Position numbers and translations under genes: made by a program
Source of the DNA: Megaleporinus macrocephalus
Taxonomy: Eukaryota > Chordata > Actinopteri > Characiformes > Anostomidae
Reading direction: 5' to 3'
Length of the DNA stretch: 64,000 bases
NCBI GenBank assembly: GCA_021613375.1
Contig: CM038727.1
Span: 2,935,004 to 2,999,003, forward strand
Notes under the pieces: generated by a model
Told to the model about the DNA's origin: nothing
The model's database searches: none
The model's input: the letters and a program-made list of their open reading frames with translations, nothing else
In this document: piece by piece, positions 47,845 through 59,960 of the stretch
How positions within the stretch are numbered: position 1 is the first letter of the stretch
Layout: every line of letters starts with the position of its first letter

Positions 47845-48904
47845 ATTTAATGTGCTGATAGTATTTGGGCAGGACCTTCTTCAGGTTTGCCCTGTTAAAA
47901 TCTCCAACCACAATAAAAGCAGCCTCTGGATCAGCGTTCTCATGTCTATTTGTGAGCTCATACAGAACTTCCAATGCACGTGACTTATCAGCCTGAGGTG
48001 GGATGTAGACTGTAGTGAGGATGACTGAGCTGAGGTGGGATGTAGACAGTAGTGAGGATGACTGAGCTGAGGTGGGATGTAGACTGTAGTGAGGATGACT
48101 GAGCTGAGGTGGCATGTAGACAGTAGTGAGGATGACTGAGCTGAGGTGGGATGTAGACTGTAGTGAGGATGACTGAGCTGAGGTGGCATGTAGACTGTAG
48201 TGAGGATGACTGAGCTGAGGTGGGATGTAGACTGTAGTGAGGATGACTGAGCTGAGGTGGCATGTAGACTGTAGTGAGGATGACTGAGCTGAGGTGGGAT
48301 GTAGACTGTAGTGAGGATGACTGAGCTGAGGTGGGATGTAGGCTGTAGTGAGGATGACTGAGCTGAGGTGGCATGTAGACTGTAGTGAGGATGACTGAGC
48401 TGAGGTGGGATGTAGACTGTAGTGAGGATGACTGAGCTGAGGTGGGATGTAGGCTGTAGTGAGGATGACTGAGCTGAAGTCTCTGGGCAGAAAAAAAGGT
48501 CGAACTTTGACCATTAAGAGTTCAATGTCTGGAGAGCAGTGACTGGCTAGAACTGCTACATCTGTCCCCCATCGAGAGTTCACCATAACACACACCCCGC
48601 CGCCTCTGCCCTTACCAGAGTCCAGAGTTCTGTCCTGCCGGTAGATGGAGAAGCCGGCCGGTGTGATGCCGTTGTTGGGTATAGCGGTGGATAGCCACGT
48701 CTCTGTGAGCGCTAAAACGCAGCAGCTCTCGATGTCGCGGTGAAACTTGATCCGCGCGTTCAGCTCGTCTATTTTGTTCTCCAGCGATTGAACATTTGCG
48801 AGCAGAATACTGGGAAGCGGAGGGTTGAAGCACCGTTTCCTAGTCCTGCACAGCACACCGGCGCGTCTGCCCCTCTTGTGCTTCTTCCTGCCTCGCCGGC
48901 GCAC
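47845..48904 (-). pseudogene. LINE ORF2, endonuclease part
   Basis: APE-type endonuclease motifs in order: LLANVQSLENKIDELNARI, ALTETWL, GRGGGVCVMV, the TTxYIPPQ strand and VVGDFNRA. Between the SSVILTTAYIPPQ strand and ADKSRALEVLYELTNRH a 37-bp DNA unit is repeated 13 times (47993-48473), replacing what should be a single copy. Frame is lost at about 47840, where the reading moves from FPTQGLL to a frame beginning LDHCYTALKDCYKPLPR. The ORF is open at its 5' end (no ATG), consistent with truncation. Confidence 0.85.
47993..48473. repeat. 37-bp minisatellite, exactly 13 units, inside the LINE endonuclease ORF
   Basis: Each unit starts ctgaggtgggatgtagactg and ends agtgaggatgactgag; a few units read ggcatg or gacagt. 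Positions 47993 and 48474 are 13 x 37 bases apart. Twelve extra units are 444 bp, a multiple of three, so the flanking frame is kept although each unit shifts the frame by one. Confidence 0.95.
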
Positions 48905-48907
48905 TAG

Positions 48908-49073
48908 TTTTCACTAGTGTGTGTGTGTGTGTGTATTTCACTACCCCTAGTGTGTTTTTAGTGCTTGTGTGTGTGTTTATGTGTGGATGTTTCACTGCCC
49001 CCTAGTTTGTGTGTACACTAGTGTATGTGTGTGTATGTGGGTGTTTGACTGCCATCTAGTATGTTTGTTTTCA

Positions 49074-49127
<54 letters not shown>

Positions 49128-49379
49128 TGAGTGTTTCACCGCCCCCTAGTTTGTGTGTGTGTGTGTGTGTATGTGGGTGTTTCACTACCCTCTAGCGTGT
49201 TTACTAATGTGTGTGTATATGTGGGTGTTTCAATGCCCCCTAGTGTGTGTGTGTGTTCACTAATCTGTGTATCTGTGTGTCTGTATGTGGGTGTTTCACT
49301 GCCCTTAGTGTGTGTTTTCACTAGTGTGTGTGTGTGCATGTGTGGGTGTTTCACTGCCCCCTAGTTTGTGTGTTTGTTC

Positions 49380-49431
<52 letters not shown>

Positions 49432-49555
49432 TCGTTTCATTGCCCCAGTGTGTGTGTTCATTAGTGTGTGTGTACACTAGTGTGTGTGTGTGTTCGTGTA
49501 TGTGGGTGTTTCACTGCCCTCTAGTGTTTGTGTATATGTGGTTGTTTCACTGTCT
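48908..49555. repeat. SINE-derived GT-rich minisatellite, right part
   Basis: Same kind of units as 44538-45328. Its first ~413 bp (48908-49320) repeats 44913-45328, including the private variants gtttgactgccatctagtat and gtttcaccgccccctagttt, so it is a true duplication and not just array periodicity. Confidence 0.85.
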
Positions 49556-49574
49556 CAGGCACCAGAATGAAACT

Positions 49575-49920
49575 GCTTCCCCGTTTAAGCTGGGTTTTAC
49601 AATAGGCAAACTGTTTGAGGCCCACAAAGACTTATCCTTCAGCTCCATTGTGGCCCCCTTGTATGTTAGCTCACTGTGTGGGCCACTACTAGAGTCAGGG
49701 TAGGCTGCATATGGGGCCCCTGTGACCAGAGCTGTAACTCACCTGGGTCCCACAACTGTAATCCAGCTGAAACCTATAACTGCTGCCTAACCAGGGCCAG
49801 AGCTGTAACCCCTTTGGGGCCCAAGTTCAACTCATTCAAAAGTCCACTGTAAGCCCAATTAAAGCCCACACAGCCCAGATTAAACCTGCAATGGGGTCCA
49901 CATGGACCTGCTGGCTGAGT
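49575..49920. repeat. Dispersed repeat rich in gggcccac words, copy B
   Basis: Blocks shared in order with 26746-27242 (see there), for example gaggcccacaaagacttatc and catggacctgctggctgag. Non-coding. Confidence 0.6.
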
Positions 49921-49971
49921 GGTTTCATTATTATATCACTGAGCTGTGGATCTGAGCAGGACTGGTATTAC

Positions 49972-50240
49972 TGAGGGTTAGGGATCCGGCCTTGTGACCG
50001 GAAGGTCACCGGTTCGATCCCCGGGACCGGCAAGTCATGACTGTAGTGCTCTTGAGCAAGGCACCTAACCCCAACTGCTCCCCGGGCGCCGTGGATAAGG
50101 GCTGCCCACCGCTCCGGGCACGTGTGCTCACCGCCCCCTAGTGTGTATGTTCACTAGTGTGTGTATATGTGGGTGTTTCACTGCACGGATGGGTTAAATG
50201 CGGAGGTCAAATTCCGCTGTGTGTAAACACATGTGGCTAA
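49972..50240 (+). mobile_element. tRNA-derived SINE, best copy
   Basis: The head is tRNA-like, with a clear Pol III B box (ggttcgatccc at about 50011) preceded by a stem-like cggccttgtgaccggaaggt. The body holds cttgagcaaggcacctaacc, gggctgcccaccgctccggg, gtgtgctcaccgccccctag and gatgggttaaatgcggaggt. It ends in short repeats of gttctac/gtcctac to about 50290. Family name not assigned with certainty. Confidence 0.85.
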
Positions 50241-50290
50241 TCGTAGTTCTACGTTCTACGTTCTAATCGTAGTCCTACGTTCTACACATT

Positions 50291-51120
50291 TGAATTGATA
50301 TAGGAGGCAATTCAATCCAGAATGACTACCTCGCAGACTAAGAACTACAAACATGGCAGATTCATACTGGATTTTAATCACAGAGTCAAATTACAGTACC
50401 TCCCCAGGTAATACTAATCCAGATCAAACAGGTGAGTAAACAAGCTATTTATAAGATTTTTGGATGGGGGCCCATTTCTTTTTTGCACTGGGCCTTTAGT
50501 CATGCTATTTAAAGCAGTTGAAGATATGTATGTGTCTGTGGTTTGTGTGTGTATGTTGGGGGTGGGGGGGGGGGGGGCATGAAGGAATATAAAGACGTCG
50601 TCATGTAACAGGTCAGCCCACCTGCCATGAGTCGCCCCACATCATCAGCTCGTCTTATATAAACCCCCGCGTTTGCAGATCACCCTAATTAAAGCAGCAA
50701 CAAACAGCCAGCAACGTGATTAGGCACCGTGGGCTAAGTTCACCCGCAGTTCACCAGAAAATGCATCATTGATTTCCTGTTATCGGCCCCCGTTCCTGGA
50801 TGCTGAGCATCCTCTGCAAAGCTCACATGGAACAGAATATGATTTTAGATACTTATCTCTCTGAAATGGACCACAAAGCTCCTGAGGGCCAGCGGGATGC
50901 AGTCAAAGGTTGTTTACCTCCTGGGTCTTCTCTCTCTTTCCGTGCTGGAGGTTATCGAATGTTGGGGGGGTGGGATCCATAACTGACCAGTACACCACAC
51001 ACGTTTGTGCTTTGAGACTATTTTTTTTTTTTTGCAATGACTGCCATCCGTCTGGCAATCAAAGGCTGTAGCTAAGGCATCCTGCCTGATGAAAAACTGA
51101 TGCCAAGCAAATTGTAGTAG
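50291..51120. other. Single-copy region, possible conserved element at about 50640-50900
   Basis: A G-run at about 50560-50577. From 50590 the sequence is non-repetitive with caccctaattaaagcagcaa and cgtgattaggcaccgtggg, TAAT-core-rich text often seen in vertebrate conserved non-coding elements. No exon is recognised. Confidence 0.3.
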
Positions 51121-51230
51121 TATACTCAAGTAATATATATATGGAATATATGGAATTTATTATAGCAAGCAGGAAATAATTATATATATATTATGGTAAA
51201 CCATTTAGGAAATTATTACATATATATAAT

Positions 51231-52418
51231 GACTCTGAATATATGGAATGAAACTTGAGAATATAGAATGAAACTTGAGAATATGGAATGAAACTTGAGA
51301 ATATAGAATGAAACTTGAGAATATGGAATGAAACTCGAGAATATAAATTGAAACTTGAGAATATGGAATGAAAGTCTGAATATATGGAATGGAACTTGAG
51401 AAAATAGAATAAAAGTCCGAATACATGGAATGAAACTTGAGAATATGGATTGAAACTTGAGAATATGGAATGAAAGGCTGAATATATGGAATGAAACTTG
51501 AGAATATAGAATAAAAGTCTGAATATATGGAATGAAACTTGAGAATATGGAATAAAAGTCTGAATATATGGAATGAAACTTGAGAATATGGAATAAAACT
51601 TGAGAATATGGAATGAAAGTCTGAATATATGGAATGAAACTTGAGAATATAGAATAAACGTCTGAATATATGGAATGAAACTTGAGAATATAGAATAAAA
51701 CTTGAGAATATGGAATGAAAGTCTGAATATATGGATTGAAACTTGAGAATATAGAATAAAAGTCTGAATATATGGATTGAAACTTGAGAATATAGAATAA
51801 AAGTCTGAATATATGGAATGAAACTTGAGAATATAGAATAAAAGTCTGAATATATGGATTGAAACTTGAGAATATAGAATAAAACTCTGAATATATGGAA
51901 TGAAACTTAAGCATATAGAATGAAAGTCTGAATATATGGAATGAAACTTAAGAATATAGAATAAAACTTGAGAATATGGAATAAAAGTCTGAATATATGG
52001 AATGAAACTTGAGAATATGGATTGAAACTTGAGAATATGGAATAAAAGTCTGAATATATGGAATGAAACTTGAGAATATGGATGGAACTTGAGAATATAG
52101 AATAAAAGTCTGAATATATTGATTGAAACTTGAAAATATAGAATAAAACTTGAGAATATGGAATGAAAGTCTGAATTTATGGAATGAAACTTGAGAATAT
52201 AGAATAAAAGTCTGAATATATGGAATGAAACTTGAGAATATAGAATAAAAGTCTGAATATATGGAATGAAACTTGAGAATATGGAATGAAAGTCTGAATA
52301 TATGCAATGAAAGTCTGAATATATGGAATGAAAGTCTGAATATATGGAATGAAAGTCTGAATATATGGAATGAAACTTGAGAATATGGAATGAAACTTGA
52401 GAATATGGAATGAAACCT
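51231..52418. repeat. ~20-bp minisatellite, about 58 units, copy 1
   Basis: Two interleaved unit types, gaatatggaatgaaacttga and gaatatatggaatgaaagtct. The long minus frame of Phe/Ile/Ser/Tyr repeats is an artefact. The right flank (52419-52570: cctgacgtcattgcgccac, gatggaggcagtgcgtgact) is found inverted at 62100-62262, next to the array of the same family. Confidence 0.95.
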
Positions 52419-53572
52419 GACGTCATTGCGCCACTTGCATGTTCGATGTCTGGTATTATTCTGTACAGATGGAGGCAGTGCGTGACTATGAGTGAGTCAG
52501 CACCAAATCTAGTAGCAGTAATCCTAAATAATGAGGAGATAATCAACACCCTGACAAATGCATGTACGAGCTCGTACAGACACCAGAATGGAACCACAGC
52601 AGCGTTTAAGGTGGAACGGAGAATTCCCAAAACCAGCTCATCTTTAACAGAATCCTGAACAACTTCAACTCTGCAGTCTGTACTTTCTCCAACACTCGGA
52701 CACCATGGAGCAGCTTCAGCTCAGCGTTCAACACAGAAGAGCCTGAAGAGACGAGCAGCTCCACCTTTATTAGCACCACAACCTCCAACAGTGACTGGAA
52801 GAAGCAGCCATGCTGTGTGAGTGGACACACCTTTAATCTACTTTGTGTTTGATGTCCAGATGAAAGAGAGTAGCTAGTAACTAGTATAGCTCAGTAAATA
52901 GTATAGTAACAGAGCAAAGCTCATCTAAATATTCATGAGCTCAAAAGGAAGGTGTTTCATTCTAAGAGTAAATCATAGAGTTTCTGTGTAAATGTATATT
53001 ATAGGATGTCAAATCCATCTCTGTGGCTTTAAGGGCCCATATGGCAAAACCATCAGCCCAGAATATCCTTTAAGGTTTTATAGGTTCTATATAAGACTTG
53101 ATCTTTGCTTTTCAGGGACCTTCGGCTCCTCAACGGTTTCACTGGCAGGTGCCTATTATGGCTTGTTTGGTCACTATTTGGGCCGAGCTACTTCAGGTCA
53201 TATGGAGAGCGGCTGAGTCTGGGCTAGAGGATAAGTGATGTCTAGGATTAGCTCCTGAAGGTGCAGAGGTTCCTCATGCAGAATGCTAAAACTTTTATTT
53301 CAATATGTAATCTCCTCCCGGAGTGCCGAGCTGCCATGTATTGGAAAGTTGGAGTGGAAATAAGCTGCACATTCCTGCTTATAAACCTTCTCCCACTCCA
53401 GAACCAACTTCATTACCTTCCCAGCAGTGCTTAGAGAGGAAGTCTTAAAAGTGTCTGTATTAATATTTAAGATTGGGTGCTTCAGAGAAAGTCAGAACTG
53501 TTCACAGTGGAGGTGAATGGAACCAGACGTTCACCTCTAAAAGCTCCTCACAGAAAGTTATTACAGTAGATG
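52419..53572. other. Flank of the composite repeat, then single-copy sequence; no gene seen
   Basis: 52419-52570 is the duplicated flank described at 51231-52418. From 52570 on there are only short frames. 53490-53570 (cacagtggaggtgaatggaa) resembles 24400-24430, so it is repeat-derived. Confidence 0.4.
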
Positions 53573-54430
53573 TTATAAATACACTGTCTGATTCTGTAAA
53601 CATCCCTACCACTGTAAACATCACTACCACCACTATAAATAACATCACCACCACCACAGTAAACAATATCACCACCACTGTAACCATCACTACCACTGTA
53701 AACATCACTACCAGCACTATAAATAACATCACCACCACCACAGTAAACAATATCACCACCACTGTAACCATCACTACCACTGTAAACATCACTACCAGCA
53801 CTATAAATAACATCACCACCACCACAGTAAACAATATCACTACCACTGTAAACATCACTACCACCACTATAAATAACATCACCACCACCACAGTAAACAA
53901 TATCACCACCACTGTAACCATCACTACCACTGTAAACATCACTACCAGCACTATAAATAACATCACCACCACAGTAAACAATATCACCACCACTGTAACC
54001 ATCACTACCACTGTAAACATCACTACCAGCACTATAAATAACATCACCACCACAGTAAACAATATCACCACCACTGTAACCATCACTACCACTGTAAACA
54101 TCACTACCAGCACTATAAATAACATCACCACCACAGTAAACAATATCACCACCACTGTAACCATCACTACCACTGTAAACATCACTACCACCACTATAAA
54201 TAACATCACTACCACTGTAAACACCTCCATCACCACTGTAAATATCACCAGCGCTGTAAACACCATCACCACCACTGTAACCAACTCCACCACCACTGTA
54301 CACATCACCACCACCACTCTAAACAACATCACCACCACTGTACACATCACCACCACCACTCTAAACAACATCACCACCACTGTACACATCACCACCACCA
54401 CTCTAAACAACATCACCACATCAGAGTTGT
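53573..54430. repeat. Triplet-rich minisatellite (actgtaaacatcactacc family)
   Basis: Units of about 15-18 bp assembled into ~75-95-bp blocks. All frames remain open because indels are in threes, giving Thr/Ile/Asn or Val/Met/Phe repeats of ~300 codons; not proteins. A related array lies inverted at 59961-60741. Confidence 0.93.
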
Positions 54431-55440
54431 GAAGACGAGCCATGAATACATAAAACTGACTATTCTTATTTTACAGTTTGTGGGTCAATATGAGCTTCAA
54501 ATACACAAATAAAGAAGAAAGAACCAAAAACGTGAGGTTTATGAAGTAAAACGACTGATAATTAGACTCATCTCTGATTAAACACCCTCCATTTCTGTCA
54601 GTCTTCATGATTTTTTTAACATTTTGGCATTTCATGAATGCTTCATGAGGAACAGACCAATAAAACGATGGCGTGGTTATTACACAATACTTGATCATTT
54701 ACAGCAGGACTTGATGTTTAGCAAGTTCATCCAGGATGTAGCTAAAAAACTGTCACCATTTTTAGAGGACGGCCGCAACAGCCAGTCCTCTAGCTGTCAT
54801 TCTGCCGCCGTGCTGGCAGGACATTAAATATTCACGAGATCTCTTGATGCATCACTGCATGAGGAAAGATCTCACACTGTCAATTACCGCCATGTTAAAC
54901 AATGGAGACAATTAGCCAGTCAGAGTTACCGGCGCAGAGAGCTCTTCTGAAATCAATGCCACCCAACCAGGACAAATTCCTATGTATGAATTCAATCTTC
55001 TTCACTAATCAGACTCAGAGAAGGTGGGTCTGGAAGATGAGCTACTAAAGTATACAGAGAATCAGATGAACTACAGTCTGTAAGTGGAGCTCCTATATGG
55101 TTAGAGCTGATACAGTGAGAGGTGGTTTTGATGGTTTGGATGATCATTGTAGATCTTTCTTTCAGTGCATGTGCAGTCTAGTGTTCTAGATAAACGTCTC
55201 TGGGACTGATCCCTTTTTGTCTATGCACATTTAACATGGACAATGGTTCCTCAGGGGTTCTACAGTTAAACAGTGGTCCTGTATAAAACCATGAACATTC
55301 AAATAACCACTAGTCTGGAAATTGTATATATAGTAGCTTTCTGTCAATTGTTTTATGTATTTTTGCACAATTTCTTTATATATAACCATATCATCATCAT
55401 TTTTGACGATTGTTAGTTTTTAAAATCATGTAGGCACAAC
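54431..55440. other. Single-copy sequence with possible conserved element and a foldback fragment
   Basis: 54700-54960 is non-repetitive and includes cactgtcaattaccgcca and gttaaacaatggagacaatt, words resembling PBX/homeodomain and SOX sites. 55045-55120 is a piece of the foldback arm (agtatacagagaatcagatg, gtaagtggagctcctatatg). No exon is seen. Confidence 0.35.
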
Positions 55441-55454
55441 AGCTGTCGTTTTAT

Positions 55455-55585
55455 ATTGTTTAAATTTCATGATGAATGGACCAATAGAAATGCTCCAAAT
55501 CAGTTTGGGAAAAACATCTGGTTCCATTATCTAACATTAAAACTAAAGTTTTTGATCACTCCTGCAAAGTTGACATTTTGGGGTA
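55455..55585 (-). mobile_element. MITE fragment bordering the 29-bp satellite
   Basis: Contains accaatagaaatgctccaaa and atcactcctgcaaagttgac, the reverse of the MITE copies near 2160-6775. A further scrap of the same part (tctctcctataaagttacta) follows the array at about 59015-59065, so the array sits within or beside this element. Confidence 0.6.
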
Positions 55586-55638
55586 TGTAGTATACAGTAT
55601 GTTCTGGTGCGATATGTAGTATACAGTAAATTCAGTGT

Positions 55639-58600
55639 ACATATTATACACTACATACTGCTCCAATACATATTATATACTACATACTGCTCCAATACAT
55701 ATTATATACTACATACTGCTCCAATACATATTATATACTACATACTGCTCCAATACATATTATATACTACATACTGCTCCAATACATATTATATACTACA
55801 TACTGCTCCAATACATATTATATACTACATACTGCTCCAAAACATACTATATACTACATACTGCTCCAATACATATTATACACTACATACTGCTCCAATA
55901 CATATTATACACTACATACTGCTCCAATACATATTATATACTACATACTGCTCCAATACATATTATATACTACATACTGCTCCAATACATATTATATACT
56001 ACATACTGCTCCAATACATATTATACACTACATACTGCTCCAATACATACTATATACTACATACTGCTCCAAAACATACTATATACTACATACTGCTCCA
56101 ATACATATTATACACTACATACTGCTCCAATACATATTATATACTACATACTGCTCCAATACATATTATATACTACATACTGCTCCAAAACATATTATAT
56201 ACTACATACTGCTCCAATACATATTATACACTACATACTGCTCAAATATATATTATACACTACATACTGCTCCAAAACATATTATATACTACATACTGCT
56301 CCAATACATATTATATACTACATACTGCTCCAATACATATTATATACTACATACTGCTCCAATACATATTATATACTACATACTGCTCCAAAACATATTA
56401 TACACTACATACTGCTCCAATACATATTATATACTACATACTGCTCCAATACATATTATACACTACATACTGCTCCAATACATATTATATACTACATACT
56501 GCTCCAATACATATTATACACTACACACTGCTCCAATACATATTATACACTACATACTGCTCCAATACATATTATATACTACATACTGCTCCAATACATA
56601 TTATACACTACATATTGCTCCAATACATATTATATACTACATACTGCTCCAATACATATTATACACTATATACTGCTCCAAAACATATTATACACTACAT
56701 ACTGCTCCAATACATATTATATACTACATACTGCTCCAATACATATTATACACTACATACTGCTCCAATACATATTATATACTACATACTGCTCCAATAC
56801 ATATTATATACTACATACTGCTCCAATACATATTATACACTACATACTGCTCCAATACATATTATATACTACATACTGCTCCAATACATATTATACACTA
56901 CATACTGCTCCAATACATATTATATACTACATACTGCTCCAATACATATTATACACTACATACTGCTCCAATACATATTATATACTACATACTGCTCCAA
57001 TACATATTATACACTACATACTGCTCCAATACATATTATATACTACATACTGCTCCAATACATATTATACACTATATACTGCTCCAAAACATATTATACA
57101 CTACATACTGCTCCAATACATACTATATACTACATACTGCTCCAATACATATTATACACTACATACTGCTCCAATACATATTATATACTACATACTGCTC
57201 CAATACATATTATACACTACATATTGCTCCAATACATATTATATACTACATACTGCTCCAATACATATTATACACTATATACTGATCCAAAACATATTAT
57301 ACACTACATACTGCTCCAATACATATTATATACTACATACTGCTCCAATACATATTATATACTACATACTGCTCCAATACATATTATACACTACATACTG
57401 CTCCAATACATATTATATACTACATACTGCTCCAATACATATTATACACTACATACTGCTCCAATACATATTATATACTACATACTGCTCCAATACATAT
57501 TATACACTACATACTGCTCCAATACATATTATATACTACATACTGCTCCAATACATATTATACACTACATACTGCTCCAATACATATTATATACTACATA
57601 CTGCTCCAATACATATTATACACTACATACTGCTCCAATACATACTATATACTACATACTGCTCTAATACATACTATATACTACATACTGCTCCAAAACA
57701 TACTATATACTACATACTGCTCCAATACATACTATATACTACATACTGCTCCAATACATATTATATACTACATACTGCTCCAATACATATTATATACTAC
57801 ATACTGCTCCAATACATATTATATACTACATACTGCTCCAATACATATTATACACTACATACTGCTCCAATACATATTATACACTACATACTGCTCCAAT
57901 ACATACTATATACTACATACTGCTCCAATACATATTATATACTACATACTGCTCCAATACATATTATACACTACATACTGCTCCAATACATATTATATAC
58001 TACATACTGCTCCAATACATATTATACACTACATACTGCTCCAATACATATTATATACTACATACTGCTCCAATACATATTATACACTACATACTGCTCC
58101 AATACATATTATATACTACATACTGCTCCAATACATATTATATACTACATACTGCTCCAATACATATTATACACTATATACTGCTCCAATACATATTATA
58201 TACTACATACTGCTCCAATACATATTATACACTACATACTGCTCCAATACATATTATACACTACATACTGCTCCAATACATATTGTACACTACATACTGC
58301 TCCAATACATATTATATACTACATACTGCTCCAATACATATTATATACTACATACTGCTCCAATACATATTATATACTACATACTGCTCCAATACATATT
58401 ATACACTACATACTGCTCCAATACATATTATATACTACATACTGCTCCAATACATATTATATACTACATACTGCTCCAATACATATTATACACTACATAC
58501 TGCTCCAATACATACTATATACTACATACTGCTCTAATACATACTATATACTACATACTGCTCCAAAACATACTATATACTACATACTGCTCCAATACAT

Positions 58601-59014
58601 ACTATATACTACATACTGCTCCGATACATATTATATACTACATACTGCTCCAATACATATTATACACTACATACTGCTCCAATACATATTATACACTACA
58701 TACTGCTCCAATACATATTATACACTACATACTGCTCCAATACATACTATATACTACATACTGCTCCAATACATATTATATACTACATACTGCTCCAATA
58801 CATATTATACACTACATACTGCTCCAATACATATTATATACTACATACTGCTCCAATACATATTATATACTACATACTGCTCCAATACATATTATACACT
58901 ACATACTGCTCCAATACATATTATATACTACATACTGCTCCAATACATATTATACACTACATACTGCTCCAATACATATTATATACTACATACTGCTCCA
59001 ATACATATTATATA
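55639..59014. repeat. 29-bp satellite, about 116 units (3.4 kb)
   Basis: Units of tactacatactgctccaata with catattata, varying at tata/taca, catatt/catact and caata/caaaa. The 1143- and 686-codon open frames here are pure repeat translation. A rare variant block with gctctaatac occurs at 57661 and 58531, 870 bp or 30 units apart, showing higher-order duplication. The unit is homologous to that at 40171-42331. Confidence 0.97.
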
Positions 59015-59069
59015 TCTCTCCTATAAAGTTACTATTCTGAAGATACTTTCTTTGGACAGTAAGTGACAT

Positions 59070-59960
59070 ATTCTGCATGAATCTGAAGGATGTAAGTGTG
59101 TAAACAGTTCTCTGGGTGTTGAGGGTTCTTCATAGAAGCATTGTGTTCCCAAAGAACCCTTGAATTCTTTCTGCGTGAGCTCTATTCTGAATACACGCCA
59201 CCATGATATGCTTGTGTCTGTGAAAAAAACGTTGTGAGGCGCTCCATATTTCAGAGAGCAGAGGAGCTCAGAGAAGAAAGTCCCTGGACGCTGAGTCCTT
59301 CTGTCACACAGGCTGCTGCAGTGGGCTACATAAGACCCCGGATCCGCGTTGACTTAGCCGGTATGCGGAGCTAAATGTTGTGCGGAAATGAAACAGAGAG
59401 AAAGAGTTTCTCATTTGATCACAGCCAATCAGACGGGCTCTTCTCACTCCAGGGTATAATCTGATTAAACCCTCAAATTCCTTCTGAAAATATCTCTCTC
59501 TCAAAAATGTCCTAAAAAGCGAATTACACCAGCGGGGCACCGGCTTGGCGCTGCGGGGGCTCTGTGACAGGCCGACGTTGCATTAAACGTAGCCATTCCA
59601 CACGGGCAGGGCATTAATAGTAGTGATTCTGAGCTGCGGCACAATTTTCAGCACCAGGCAGAAGTCAGAGACCAGCTTACGGAGAGAAGAAGATCTGCAG
59701 GTTCTGCTTCTCACCATCCAGATCATCCCAAACACCTTCAGTGATGTTGAGGTTCTGGACCCTGGGGTGGTCAGTCCATTGTTCTGAGAGCAGCAGCAGC
59801 TTCTTTGTGCTCATATTCTGCTTATTCACATGCTGGCGTGTGTATTGGTTGGTAGCAGCAAATCATGAAAGGGGAAATCCACCAATTTTTGTAAAGGCAT
59901 AATTCTGTCGTTGATTTAAAATGTTTGGTTACAGAGAAGCTTATAGACTCTGATTCTATA
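59070..59960. other. No gene seen; single-copy, partly repeat-like
   Basis: Includes wording like the 1-660 repeat (gggttcttcatagaagca) to about 59165, then GC-mixed single-copy text. No exon is defensible. Confidence 0.3.

Larger units (their letters stand above)
45329..48907 (-). mobile_element. CR1/L2-group LINE insertion, 5'-truncated and inactivated
   Basis: Reads on the minus strand as an endonuclease-reverse transcriptase ORF followed by a ~400-bp 3' untranslated region ending in aaataaacttgaaacttgaa. The 5' edge is at about 48907, just before the first in-frame codons, so the promoter region and any ORF1 are missing. Hexamer ttttca lies at both borders (45323-45328 and 48908-48913). 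Exact clade (Rex1/Babar, L2 or CR1) cannot be settled by eye. Confidence 0.85.

Noticed and set aside
45739..48904. Intact, possibly active LINE
   Set aside because: Two frameshifts, one stop in the reverse transcriptase, a 5' truncation and an expanded repeat in the endonuclease.
49990..50040. Possible tRNA gene (B box ggttcgatccc)
   Set aside because: No complete cloverleaf; followed by the SINE body shared with 29940 and 44395.
51191..52630. 479-codon minus frame and the similar 571-codon plus frame at 62179-63894
   Set aside because: Repeat translation of the ~20-bp family in the two inverted arrays; no start context or domain.
53473..54443. Thr/Ile-rich 319-codon plus frame and Val-rich 313-codon minus frame, mucin- or membrane-like
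   Set aside because: All frames are open on both strands because the array varies by triplets; no signal peptide or flanking exons.
55607..59066. Open frames of 1143 and 686 codons (Tyr/Ile/His/Leu-rich)
   Set aside because: Translation of a stop-free 29-bp tandem repeat; the period is not a multiple of three, so the same 29-residue pattern appears in several frames. No non-repeat sequence is included.
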